Shown here in pieces: positions 8,417 to 17,043 of a stretch of 35,760 nt of DNA. Numbering within the stretch: position 1 is the stretch's first letter; every line of letters starts with the position of its first letter. The notes below the pieces were generated by a model, which was not told the DNA's origin, searched no databases, and was given only the letters and a program-made list of their open reading frames with translations. Source of the DNA: Candidatus Kaiserbacteria bacterium RIFCSPLOWO2_01_FULL_51_21 (GTDB lineage Bacteria; Patescibacteriota; Minisyncoccia; Phycocordibacterales; 2-01-FULL-51-21); contig MFLV01000005.1 of assembly GCA_001781435.1 (NCBI GenBank), positions 1 to 35,760 of the forward strand, written 5' to 3'. Position numbers and translations under genes: made by a program.

Positions 8417-9505
8417 ATGACCGAACCGGTCTCCCTCGTCTACCTTGCCAACGCGCGATTCCCGACGACCAAGGCGCACAGCATCCAAGTCGCCCGAATG
8501 TGTGAATCGTTCGCCACGCAAGGCTCCCGCGTCGAGCTTCTGGTTCCTCGCTTGGAGGCGGAACAAAACGACCCGTTTGCAGGCAATAAAAATATTTCGA
8601 TACGGAGGATATGGACAACACCTTGGCGAGGGTCGCGTTTCGGATTCCTCCTCTCCTCGGCGATCTTCGGGGTTCTTTCGACGCTTGCGGTACGCAAGCG
8701 TCGAGGCATCCTCTATTCGATAGACCTCGATTACTTTTCGTTTTTCCTTCTACCCTTCCTCGGACGGCCGTATTTCTTTGAGATACATTCCGCAAAAAAA
8801 CCAACGCTATTTCACCGATGGCTTTTCCGGCGGATTACCGGGGTGATTGCCATCAATGAGAACGTGCGAAAAGCACTTGAAACGACCTTCCCTTCGCTTC
8901 GAGGGAAAATCTTGGTCTTTCCGAACGGCGTCGAGTTGGCGGCATACAACACCATTAAGCCGGTCTCGATAGAGCATCCTGCCGTTGTGTATACGGGAAG
9001 TTTCCAAGACTGGAAGGGACTCGAGATACTTCCCTCGGTTGCCCGCAAGCTTCCGAGCACACATTTTTATCTTGTAGGGGGTGAGACTTTCCCCGGCTTA
9101 AACACGGATGCGCTTTCTCCGAATATACATCTTGTAGCCCGGCAGCCAAAGGAGCGTATGCCGGCCTGGCAATCGGCGGCCGACCTCCTGCTTCTCACGG
9201 GTACCAAGAAAAGCGAGTACTCTTTCCGCTATACTTCTCCTATGAAGCTCTATGAGTACATGGCTGCGGCTCGCCCCATCATTGCGGCTAAAACGGCGGC
9301 CATCGAGCAGAGTGTGACCGGGGGGGAGGTTTTTTTCTACAAGCCGGACGATAAGGAAGACCTTGAGAAAACGATTGTCCAAGCGCTTAGGAATCCGGAA
9401 GAAGGAAGGCGGCGTGCGAAGCTTCTCAAAGAGCGAGCGGGAGCATTTACCTGGGAGAAGCGCGCGAAGGCCATCCTTGCATTCATAGCGGAAAAGTATG
9501 TCTGA
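8417..9505 (+). CDS. Glycosyltransferase family 4-like protein
   Basis: ATG 8417 (MTEPVSLVYLANARFPTTKAHSIQVARM); VVYTGSFQDWKGLEILPSVARKL; SPMKLYEYMAAARPIIAA. Confidence 0.88.
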   Translation: MTEPVSLVYLANARFPTTKAHSIQVARMCESFATQGSRVELLVPRLEAEQNDPFAGNKNISIRRIWTTPWRGSRFGFLLSSAIFGVLSTLAVRKRRGILYSIDLDYFSFFLLPFLGRPYFFEIHSAKKPTLFHRWLFRRITGVIAINENVRKALETTFPSLRGKILVFPNGVELAAYNTIKPVSIEHPAVVYTGSFQDWKGLEILPSVARKLPSTHFYLVGGETFPGLNTDALSPNIHLVARQPKERMPAWQSAADLLLLTGTKKSEYSFRYTSPMKLYEYMAAARPIIAAKTAAIEQSVTGGEVFFYKPDDKEDLEKTIVQALRNPEEGRRRAKLLKERAGAFTWEKRAKAILAFIAEKYV

Positions 9506-10115
9506 ATCTGCGGCACAAAAGATTTATACCAAAAGCGGCATGGCGCGGGAAAATCCTTTTCTCGGCAAAAAAGTTCTGCACGTCGGCTGTGGCACAGCGA
9601 AGCTTCCGGGAGCCACGGGTGTTGATGTTTTGAAGCTGTCCGGGGTTGATGTGGTGCATGATCTTGATAAAACACCCTGGCCGTTTGCGGATAATACGTT
9701 CGATGTGATTCTCGCACACAGCGTACTCGAACACGTTGATTCAGTTCTTCATTTTATGAACGAGGCATATCGGGTGGGAAAACCAGATGCCCGGCTTGTC
9801 ATTTGCGTTCCCTATTTTCGTTCGGTGGATGCATACGATGATCCAACACACCGACACTTCTTCACCTCCCGCTCGATGGAGTATTTTCTTGATGACGGGA
9901 ACTCTCTTGCCGCCTACTCATACTCGGGTGCTCGTTTCAAAAAAATCGGTTTCTGGTACGGCTGGCCGCATCCGTCGCGGAACCCAATACCATGGTTTCT
10001 GAAAAAAACGGCGCATCGCTTTCCCCATTTTTACGACCAGTATCTTTCACTGCTCCTGCCCGTAAAAGTGCTTTTTTGGGATCTTGAAGTGATAAAAAAT
10101 AAAAATTCAAAGTGA
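9498..10115 (+). CDS. Class I SAM-dependent methyltransferase
   Basis: KVLHVGCGTAKLPGATGVDVL and FDVILAHSVLEHVDSVLHFMNEAYRVGKPDARLVICVPY; 8-nt overlap with upstream gene. Confidence 0.85.
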   Translation: MSESAAQKIYTKSGMARENPFLGKKVLHVGCGTAKLPGATGVDVLKLSGVDVVHDLDKTPWPFADNTFDVILAHSVLEHVDSVLHFMNEAYRVGKPDARLVICVPYFRSVDAYDDPTHRHFFTSRSMEYFLDDGNSLAAYSYSGARFKKIGFWYGWPHPSRNPIPWFLKKTAHRFPHFYDQYLSLLLPVKVLFWDLEVIKNKNSK

Positions 10116-10217
10116 AAAATGCAAAATACCCCTCGATCAAAAGGTGACCTGAAGAATCGAGTCCATCTTCATACCCTTGGAATTAATTTTTAGCTTTTCT
10201 TTTTAACTTTTAATTTT

Positions 10218-11276
10218 ATGCGCATCGGCATCGTACTGCATCCATACGGGGAAGGGAAACCAGCTGGTCTTGGACGGGCGATTTACGAAATTACCCGCTC
10301 GCTCATTGAGCGAGACAGAGACAACCGCTATGTGGTCTATCTCCGCAAAAAGCCGAAAATGCTACCGGTGTTTTCGGGCTCCAATTGGGAAATAAAAATC
10401 CTCGGCAATCGTTTTTTATGGCTCGACCTCGGTCTTTGGGGAGAGAAGCTCGATGTCTGTATTTTCAACACGCCGGTGATGCCTCTTTTCATAAAGCCTA
10501 AAAAATCCATCGTTATCACCTACGACTATGCCTATCATTACTTCGAACATCCGTTTTGGCTTGAGCAATACCATAAATTTTCTCTTCGCCGGGCCGACCG
10601 CATCGTTGCGATTTCGGAATATACCAAGCAGGAGACGATCAAACTCTTCGACATCAGAGAAGAAAAGGTGAACGTCGTCTATTTGGGATTCAAAAACTTT
10701 TGCGAAGGAGCGCCCACAGCAAAGCCGGTCCTTGGAGGAAAAAAGTTCTTTCTCTTTGTCGGCGTCATCAAAGAGCGCAAAAATCCTCTCGGCATCGTCA
10801 AAGCATTTTATCTCCTCAAAGAAAAAACGCATTGCGAACACGTACTCGCTCTTCTCGGGTGGGGGAAGGGACCTTACTGGGAAGAGATAAAAATTTATAT
10901 CAAGGAGCACTCTCTTGAAACGAGTGTCATCATTGATGAGGAAACGCGCGACGATGGGCTCCTGCCGTACTATCAGCAGGCCGAAGCGCTTCTCTACCCG
11001 AGTTTCATCGAGGGATTTGGTTTCCCCGTACTCGAAGCTTTTTCCTGCGGGCTTCCGGTCATCACCTCCACCACAAGCTCGCTTCCCGAAGTAGGGGGCG
11101 ACGCCGCGCTTCTCGTTAATCCCCACAAGACAGAGGAGATAGCCGCCGCTATGGAGCGCATACTCACAGAAAAGGGCCTTCGCGACTCGCTTATCAAAAA
11201 AGGCTACGAGCAGATGAAGAAATTCTCGTGGGAAAACACCGCGCGAGGGTATATTGACATTATAGATTCTATGTGA
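10218..11276 (+). CDS. Glycosyltransferase family 4 protein
   Basis: MRIGIVLHPYGEGKPAGLGRAIYEITRSL; FVGVIKERKNPLGIVKAF; PSFIEGFGFPVLEAFSCGLPVITSTTSSLPEVGGDAALLV. Confidence 0.92.
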   Translation: MRIGIVLHPYGEGKPAGLGRAIYEITRSLIERDRDNRYVVYLRKKPKMLPVFSGSNWEIKILGNRFLWLDLGLWGEKLDVCIFNTPVMPLFIKPKKSIVITYDYAYHYFEHPFWLEQYHKFSLRRADRIVAISEYTKQETIKLFDIREEKVNVVYLGFKNFCEGAPTAKPVLGGKKFFLFVGVIKERKNPLGIVKAFYLLKEKTHCEHVLALLGWGKGPYWEEIKIYIKEHSLETSVIIDEETRDDGLLPYYQQAEALLYPSFIEGFGFPVLEAFSCGLPVITSTTSSLPEVGGDAALLVNPHKTEEIAAAMERILTEKGLRDSLIKKGYEQMKKFSWENTARGYIDIIDSM

Positions 11277-11282
11277 TAGAAT
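11254..11282 (+). promoter_or_regulatory. Sigma70-type promoter for the NUDIX gene, inside the 3' end of the upstream GT4 ORF
   Basis: TTGACA (11254-11259), 17-nt spacer, TAGAAT (11277-11282). Confidence 0.7.
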
Positions 11283-11318
11283 AAAAATTGGTATCAATCA
11301 GAGACGGGAGTGTAGAAA

Positions 11319-11846
11319 ATGGTAACGCTAACGCGTGACCTCGACCCTCGCGAAGAGGGGCTTGTCGATGAGCATGGCGTGCTCAACGACTCGGGCAGGC
11401 ACTGGCTTGCGGTTCTCCTTGGGCACCTCCCAAAGGTGCACGAGGGAATGTGGAAGGAGGTTTTCCTTCCCATGACGAGCAAGCTCGTCCGGACTTGCGT
11501 AGACCTTGCGCTCGTGCGCGATGGGAATGTGTTCCTGCCCTACCGGAAGGACGAGTTCTGGAACGGGTGGGCGTTTCCCGGCGGCTCGCTCGGGCCGGGC
11601 GAAAGCTGGGCAGACGCCGCAAAGCGTTTCGCTCGCGAGGAGCTCGGTATCGACGTCGAGTTCCAAAAGGTGGTCGGCGTCTACAACAACACCGACAACC
11701 CGAGGAACCACGATGTCACGGTGCTTCTCCTCTGCAAGAGCGAGGAACAACCGAAGGATGGCGCGTGGTTCTGGATGCAACCAACCGGCCTCATTCCGGT
11801 GCACGAGAAGTACTGGGAGGAGGTCAGCAAGCTTCTCGCGAGCTAA
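11319..11846 (+). CDS. NUDIX hydrolase (possible sugar-nucleotide hydrolase)
   Basis: WAFPGGSLGPGESWADAAKRFAREELGID matches a NUDIX box with Glu replaced by Phe in the 'RE' position. Confidence 0.87.
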   Translation: MVTLTRDLDPREEGLVDEHGVLNDSGRHWLAVLLGHLPKVHEGMWKEVFLPMTSKLVRTCVDLALVRDGNVFLPYRKDEFWNGWAFPGGSLGPGESWADAAKRFAREELGIDVEFQKVVGVYNNTDNPRNHDVTVLLLCKSEEQPKDGAWFWMQPTGLIPVHEKYWEEVSKLLAS

Positions 11847-11881
11847 GAGCTAAAGTTCCGTCAGAGTGCGCAATCAGGACG

Positions 11882-11915
11882 TGGGGAATCCTTAGGGGTT
11901 CCCCATCTTCTTTTT
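11882..11915 (+). terminator. Intrinsic terminator between convergent genes (overlaps the stop of the minus-strand gene)
   Basis: GGGGAA...TTCCCC stem (TGGGGAATCCTTAGGGGTTCCCC) followed by ATCTTCTTTTT. Confidence 0.6.
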
Positions 11916-12851
11916 CCAGTAAGCGATAGTTAGGTCAAGTCCTTTGTCGAGCGAGTATCTCGGCTCCCAGCCGAGCTCTTTTTTTGCCTTCGCGGCGTTT
12001 ATCGAGAGATACTCTTCGGCGACCGGCCGCCACGGGTAGTTGGGCGGGAAATGCTCGATGATGTTTCCTTTGAATCCTACTTTTTCTTTTATTTTTTTCG
12101 CAACTTCGAGCATCGGCATGCCCGCGCCGGTTCCGAAGTTGAAGGTCATGTTTTTCTTTTCGCTCTTAAGGAGCGTGAGGTAGGCGTTAACATGGTCGTC
12201 GACATACATCAAATCGCGCACCGCTTTCGGCGTGCCAAGGTAGACGTCAGCGCCTTTAAGCATAGTGGTAATGAGGTATTCAACAATGAAGCCGGCATTG
12301 AGCTTTCTGCCGTAGGTATTGCATGCCCGTGAAATGAGATAGGGAAGTCCGTAGGCACGGCTTGCCATTTCGATGTACTTCTCGCACGCAACCTTTGAAA
12401 CGGCATAGGGGCTTGCCGGATGGAGGATGATTTCTTCCACAAACGGCGCGCGCCTCTCCTGCCAGCCGTAGGTCTCCATCGTCGAGGCGAAGATGAATTT
12501 TTTGAAATCGGGGACTTCGAGCGCGGCGTGAATGAGATTAATCGTGCCGAGATAGTTTGTCTCGTTGTACTCGTGGGGCATTTCGAAGGAGTTGCGCACT
12601 GCGGTTTGCGCGCCGACATGGACGATATACTGGGGCGCAAAAGTCCGCACGATATTTTTTATCGCGTGGTAGTCGGTAAAGTTGGCGTAGAAAAGAGAAA
12701 GATTCTGCGAGATGTCGCTCACTGCCTCGATGTGGTCTTTATGGGAGACTGTGCGCACGAGGCCGCCGAGGTCATGCCCGCCCTCTTTGACGAGGGCGTG
12801 CGCAAGTTCGCTCCCGATAAATCCGGTGACGCCGGTGATAAGAATTCTCAT
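11892..12851 (-). CDS. NAD-dependent epimerase/dehydratase (extended SDR; nucleotide-sugar modifying)
   Basis: MRILITGVTGFIGSELAHAL (GxxGxxG), active-site SPYAVSK (YxxxK), RDLMYVDDHVNAYL. Confidence 0.9.
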   Translation of the reverse strand: MRILITGVTGFIGSELAHALVKEGGHDLGGLVRTVSHKDHIEAVSDISQNLSLFYANFTDYHAIKNIVRTFAPQYIVHVGAQTAVRNSFEMPHEYNETNYLGTINLIHAALEVPDFKKFIFASTMETYGWQERRAPFVEEIILHPASPYAVSKVACEKYIEMASRAYGLPYLISRACNTYGRKLNAGFIVEYLITTMLKGADVYLGTPKAVRDLMYVDDHVNAYLTLLKSEKKNMTFNFGTGAGMPMLEVAKKIKEKVGFKGNIIEHFPPNYPWRPVAEEYLSINAAKAKKELGWEPRYSLDKGLDLTIAYWKKKMGNP

Positions 12852-13555
12852 AGTAACCGCGCTTCAGTGCTCTTGAGCTCCCGCTCCGCTTCGGCAATAT
12901 CTTTTTCGTCGCTGATAGTCGTAAAAAATCCCCGGTGCATGTACGCCCTCAATTTTCCCTGCTCCGCCAATTTTGCGAAGGTCTCTTTCTCGATAAGTCC
13001 CCGCGTGGGCAGGTAGGGGAGAATTGATTTATTGAAAATGTAAATGCCCGTGTTCATGGAAATACCGGGCAGTATCGGTTTTTCCTCAAATGCCTTTACC
13101 CTCCCATCGTCATGCAGTTTCAGTATGCCATACGGTATGCGGGTTGGGTATGTTACGATGGTCGCGATAGGATTGTGGCGCGTGTGTTCTTTGAACACTT
13201 CCGCGACCGAGAGGTCGGTAATTTGATCGCCGTTGAGCGCCAAGAATACCTCCGGAAGGTTTTGGTGCTCCAAGATATGGCGAAATACATCACCGGTCTC
13301 AAAACAACCACTATGGTCATTGTAGGTCACCTGTACGCCGAGTGCCTTTCCGTCCCGGACGTGGTCCATCAGGACTTCCTTTTTGTAGTCGACGCTCAAG
13401 ACGATGCGTTTGATGCCGTGCTTCTTGAGCCAGAGGATAATCCACTCGACAAGGGGACGCCCATTGATAAAAACCATTGACTTTGGCCGCTCATTAGTGA
13501 GCGGCCGCAACCTCAAGCCCTTTCCCCCGACTAATACAACCGCAGTGTCAATCAT
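12848..13555 (-). CDS. Nucleotidyltransferase (NTP-transferase; sugar-1-phosphate nucleotidylyltransferase)
   Basis: AVVLVGGKGLRLRPLTNERPKSMVFINGRPLVEWII; LALNGDQITDL; ATG overlaps the SDR gene by 4 nt. Confidence 0.9.
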   Translation of the reverse strand: MIDTAVVLVGGKGLRLRPLTNERPKSMVFINGRPLVEWIILWLKKHGIKRIVLSVDYKKEVLMDHVRDGKALGVQVTYNDHSGCFETGDVFRHILEHQNLPEVFLALNGDQITDLSVAEVFKEHTRHNPIATIVTYPTRIPYGILKLHDDGRVKAFEEKPILPGISMNTGIYIFNKSILPYLPTRGLIEKETFAKLAEQGKLRAYMHRGFFTTISDEKDIAEAERELKSTEARLL

Positions 13556-13575
13556 ACCCTATGATAATGCTTGTA

Positions 13576-13604
13576 ATACTACGGAGGTCACAGCCGGCTG
13601 TCAA
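13576..13604 (-). promoter_or_regulatory. Sigma70-type promoter for the nucleotidyltransferase-epimerase pair
   Basis: On minus strand TTGACA-N17-TAGTAT; the spacer contains the 10-bp palindrome CAGCCGGCTG. Confidence 0.72.
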
Positions 13605-13627
13605 AAACGCGGCGGTAAGCCGCGTTT
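13605..13627 (-). terminator. Hairpin AAACGCGGC/GCCGCGTTT; on the minus strand it ends in a T5 run that overlaps the -35 box
   Basis: AAACGCGGC-ggtaa-GCCGCGTTT read directly. Confidence 0.55.
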
Positions 13628-13637
13628 GACCCTGAAC

Positions 13638-13679
13638 GGTTTATCCCGAGCGCAGTCGAGGGGAGTCGAAGGGTAAACC
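13638..13679. repeat. REP-like palindromic intergenic repeat with GAGCGCAGTCGAGGGGAGTCGAAGGG core
   Basis: GGTTTATCCC ... GGGTAAACC flanks the core GAGCGCAGTCGAGGGGAGTCGAA. Confidence 0.55.
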
Positions 13680-13713
13680 CCGCACCACTTTTGTGTACAA
13701 AAGTGGTGCGGGG
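13678..13713. repeat. 17-bp perfect inverted repeat (2-nt centre)
   Basis: CCCCGCACCACTTTTGT-GT-ACAAAAGTGGTGCGGGG. Confidence 0.92.
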
Positions 13714-13922
13714 TAAAGCCATCTTTCTGCAACATATCGCTCTGACAGCACGTTATACTTGGGGCACACCTATGAGAATTGCGTACCCGGCGCTTATCGC
13801 ATCTCCGAACCAAAAAGCACATACAACCCACACGGCAAAAAATTGCGGGGCTTTTACCCTCCACGGCGCGGCGGAGGAGGTGGCGGTTCCCCTGCGCCGC
13901 TTGGCGGGGTTGTAATAAGGGT

Positions 13923-15323
13923 ATGTCGGCGCGCGAAACACCATACTCGTTTCTCAATTCCTATGTGCGCGGAGAGGTACTCTCTGGCGGTTGGGGCGTC
14001 ATGAACAAAGTGTTTGCCGGCGCCAACGCGCTCATCATCATCTCGCACCTCGAGATCTTTAAGTACGGCATCTATGTGCTGATATTCGCCTTTATCTCTT
14101 TGGCGACGGGTTTATTTCAGAAACCCTTTGCGGATGTCGTCCAAAATGACGTCGCGCGATTTATCGGGGCGGGGAAAGAAGCGCAAGCGAAAAAGCTTTT
14201 TCTGGAAAATCTCATCGTGCGGGTCGCGATCGCACTCGCGCTCTTTCTTACCACTTTTTTCGCCGCCAGTCTCATTGCCCGGTTTTATGACCAAGACATT
14301 GCGATTCTCTTTCGTATACTCTCCCCAATTTTTCTTATCGATGTAGCGACAACGGCACTTCGAACGCTCTTTGAGCTGCGGCTGCGCTTCGGCGAACCGG
14401 CGCTCCGCCTTGTTGTGTATAATGTAGTCAAACTGTTCCTCATCCTCGCGGCGCTTATGTTCTATCGTCTTGATGTGGCCGAACTTCTTGGTATTTATCT
14501 CTTGGCGGCAACCGCCGCTCTTGTCGTATTTATTCCGCGATTCTCTATACTCTATGCACCATGGAAGAACCTTCGCGCCGCGAGTACTCCCGAACTCATT
14601 CCTCTCGTTCTCGGACACGGAAAGTGGAGGGCTATGAGCCAGGGGTTATCGAGCGCAAGCTCAAATGTTCGCCCCTGGCTCATAAAGTTCTTTATTAATA
14701 CTGAAGCGGTCGCCATTTACTCGGTTGCCGAGAGTATCTATGGAGCGCTTAAAGCCCTTTTCCCAACGAGTACCTTCGTAACACTCATTCCGCACGAGGT
14801 GGCGGGGAACCCAGCAAGAGCGGTGCGGATCCTCATTCGAGGTACCAAGTACCTTGCCCTGGCAGGCGTGCTGTTAGGGGTAGCGGGACTTATATTCGTG
14901 CCGCCTCTGGTAACACTCATCGTACCGAAATATGGCGCCTCGTTACCGTACTTCATGCTATTGCTTCTCATGCTGCCGATCATGGGTGTATCAACTATCG
15001 CGGGGGCTTTTCTTTTTGCGCTCCAGAAACAGCGATTTATATTTTTTGTCAGTTTAGTGCGCATTCCGCTGAGCTGGGCATTCCCCGTGGCGCTTCTCTA
15101 CTTTTTCGGTTTGTGGGGCATGCCGTTTGAACGCATCCTCATCACCCTTTTTGTGGGCGTCGCGTATTTCGTCTATCTCTTGCGCTATCACGTACCGAGA
15201 GAATCGCTGCGGCTTCTTTTTGTGTTCGATGCTACCGATCGAGAGCTTCTGAAGCGGGCTTACCAGCAGCTCTACCACGGGCTCGTGCACCGGTTGGAGC
15301 GGATGCCCTTTCGGTTAGGATAA
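13923..15323 (+). CDS. Oligosaccharide flippase / polysaccharide biosynthesis membrane protein (Wzx/MATE-like)
   Basis: Many TM segments; FQKPFADVVQNDVARFIGAGKEAQAKKLF and SSASSNVRPWLIKFFINTEAVAIYSVAESIYGALKALFP are flippase-like. Confidence 0.83.
   Translation: MSARETPYSFLNSYVRGEVLSGGWGVMNKVFAGANALIIISHLEIFKYGIYVLIFAFISLATGLFQKPFADVVQNDVARFIGAGKEAQAKKLFLENLIVRVAIALALFLTTFFAASLIARFYDQDIAILFRILSPIFLIDVATTALRTLFELRLRFGEPALRLVVYNVVKLFLILAALMFYRLDVAELLGIYLLAATAALVVFIPRFSILYAPWKNLRAASTPELIPLVLGHGKWRAMSQGLSSASSNVRPWLIKFFINTEAVAIYSVAESIYGALKALFPTSTFVTLIPHEVAGNPARAVRILIRGTKYLALAGVLLGVAGLIFVPPLVTLIVPKYGASLPYFMLLLLMLPIMGVSTIAGAFLFALQKQRFIFFVSLVRIPLSWAFPVALLYFFGLWGMPFERILITLFVGVAYFVYLLRYHVPRESLRLLFVFDATDRELLKRAYQQLYHGLVHRLERMPFRLG
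14633..14684. repeat. 13-bp perfect inverted repeat with inner GAGC/GCTC stem, inside flippase CDS
   Basis: TATGAGCCAGGGG ... CCCCTGGCTCATA, 26 nt apart; centre GAGC-gcaa-GCTC. Confidence 0.9.
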
Positions 15324-15431
15324 GATGAGCGTAACATGGTTTTTGTTTGGTACATGCCTGTCTTACATAAAAAGTCCATAGTATATATTGTAGTGACAGC
15401 AAACCAGTAGTCATAGCTTACGAGTTTTCAA

Positions 15432-16211
15432 ATGAGAATTTCACGCATACACAAATACGTTCTTGATGTCGTTGATAAAAAGCGTCGAGTTCGGCTCGAG
15501 AGGCAGGCTCAGGGAAAAATAAGAGAACAGACAGCTCTGAGTGCTGTGCTGGACTCTTTTATTGAAAAGACACAAGCATCTGGAGCTTCGTATGCTGATT
15601 ACCTGATGCTCTACACCTATGTTCGCACTCGTAAGCCTAAAGAGATACTCGAGTGCGGTACCGGAGTTACCACGGTCGTCATGGCGCAGGCTCTTCATGA
15701 CAATGAAAAAGAGGGAGTCCGAGGACGCCTGACTTCCATGGAAGACATCAAGAACTACTACGAAAACGCCCTGTCGTCTTTTCCGGAACATTTAAAGAAA
15801 TATGTCGATTTTGTTTACAGTCCAAAAGTTGAGGACTACTATCATTTATTTCGCGGAGTGAGATACCGAGACGTTCCAAGCGACCGGCAGTATGAATTTG
15901 TCTATATCGACGGACCAAAGACGAGCACGCTTTCTGATAAGCAAAAGACGTTCGATTTCGACTTTATTCGAGTTATTGAGCACTCCGAAATACCAGTATT
16001 TGCCTTCGTCGATACTCGTATGAGCACGTGCTGGGCACTTAAACATTTGCTAAAGGAGGGGAAGGTGAGATTCGATTACGTCAATCAAGTCGGAATTATC
16101 GGCCCTTGCACAAAAGACGATTTACAGCCTCATACAAATAAAATAATTGCCGCGCTTGGACCTCGCCCGATAAAAGGAGGCAGTATAAAGGAGGTTTTAG
16201 GTGGGAGGTAA
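15432..16211 (+). CDS. Putative class I SAM-dependent methyltransferase-like protein
   Basis: KEILECGTGVTTVVMAQALHDN (motif I-like), LTSMEDIKNYYENA, YEFVYIDGPKTST. Confidence 0.6.
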   Translation: MRISRIHKYVLDVVDKKRRVRLERQAQGKIREQTALSAVLDSFIEKTQASGASYADYLMLYTYVRTRKPKEILECGTGVTTVVMAQALHDNEKEGVRGRLTSMEDIKNYYENALSSFPEHLKKYVDFVYSPKVEDYYHLFRGVRYRDVPSDRQYEFVYIDGPKTSTLSDKQKTFDFDFIRVIEHSEIPVFAFVDTRMSTCWALKHLLKEGKVRFDYVNQVGIIGPCTKDDLQPHTNKIIAALGPRPIKGGSIKEVLGGR

Positions 16212-17019
16212 AAATACTTTTTCCAATAAGGCGCTTAGCATATACTGTATTGACCCTGAAATTATGTTTTTTGGAAACGTTTATCAAAAATTGCCGCTTA
16301 GCATACGGCGACAGATTAAATACAAGAAGCAGCTTCTTAAAAGAAACATTAAGAAGCCGATACGTCGACTGTCGGAGATCCCCCTCGTCGAGTCAATTCT
16401 CTACACCAAGGCGCAGCCAAAACTTTCGCCTTTTGAAAAAAATATTGTTGCCGAGATAGAACGCATCGGGTACGCCACTGCGAATGTTTCTGATTTCTCG
16501 ATGTCGCTGACAAAGCCGATGCTCGATACTATGGTTCGCAAATCTGGGAAAAAATATCTCCACACGCTCCCCCTGCCTCCCGAACTCCCCGTACTTGCCG
16601 AGAGTTTTCTTCCGATTGTTGAGGGGTATCTCGGTCTTGCCTCGAAGGCGGCATTCGTCTTGTTTGAACTCACCGAGGTGGCTCAAGCAGAACGGGTCCA
16701 ATCACAACACTGGCACCGGGACCACGAACGGTATAAAATGCTCAAAATCTTCGTGTACTACAGTGATGTTGACGAGGATGCGGGGCCGTTCGAGTACATC
16801 GGGTTTTCGCGAACGAAATTTAAGCACTTTTACCCGCAAACGCTCACCGGGGGTTCGTATCCTCCTGTAGGTGAAATGGGGGAACTTCTGCCATTTGTGA
16901 AAACATTTACTGGAAAAGCCGGAACTATTATTTTTGCCGACACTTCTGGTTTTCACCGAGGGGGATTTGCGCGTGAAAAGGAGCGCGTCATGGCGACCAT
17001 CGTCTATACGCTCCAGTAG
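16201..17019 (+). CDS. Phytanoyl-CoA dioxygenase (PhyH)-like Fe(II)/2-oxoglutarate oxygenase
   Basis: AAAGGAGG SD before GTG 16201. SQHWHRDHERYKMLKIFVYYSDVDEDAGPFEYI (HxD) and FADTSGFHRGGFAREKERVMATIVY (distal His, Arg). Confidence 0.65.
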   Translation: MGGKNTFSNKALSIYCIDPEIMFFGNVYQKLPLSIRRQIKYKKQLLKRNIKKPIRRLSEIPLVESILYTKAQPKLSPFEKNIVAEIERIGYATANVSDFSMSLTKPMLDTMVRKSGKKYLHTLPLPPELPVLAESFLPIVEGYLGLASKAAFVLFELTEVAQAERVQSQHWHRDHERYKMLKIFVYYSDVDEDAGPFEYIGFSRTKFKHFYPQTLTGGSYPPVGEMGELLPFVKTFTGKAGTIIFADTSGFHRGGFAREKERVMATIVYTLQ

Positions 17020-17043
17020 GTGCGATTGTGGCGGGGCGGTCGA

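Noticed and set aside
10416-11297. 293-aa minus-strand ORF antisense to the GT4 gene
   Set aside because: Shadow ORF; opposite strand has a clear GT4 protein with conserved motifs.
12420-13016. 198-aa plus-strand ORF
   Set aside because: Shadow ORF over two well-supported minus-strand genes (SDR and nucleotidyltransferase).
13771-13915. Small ORF MRIAYPALIASPNQKAHTTHTAKN... preceded by TATACT
   Set aside because: Lies in palindrome-rich leader; no SD and no conserved pattern; could be a leader peptide but unsupported.
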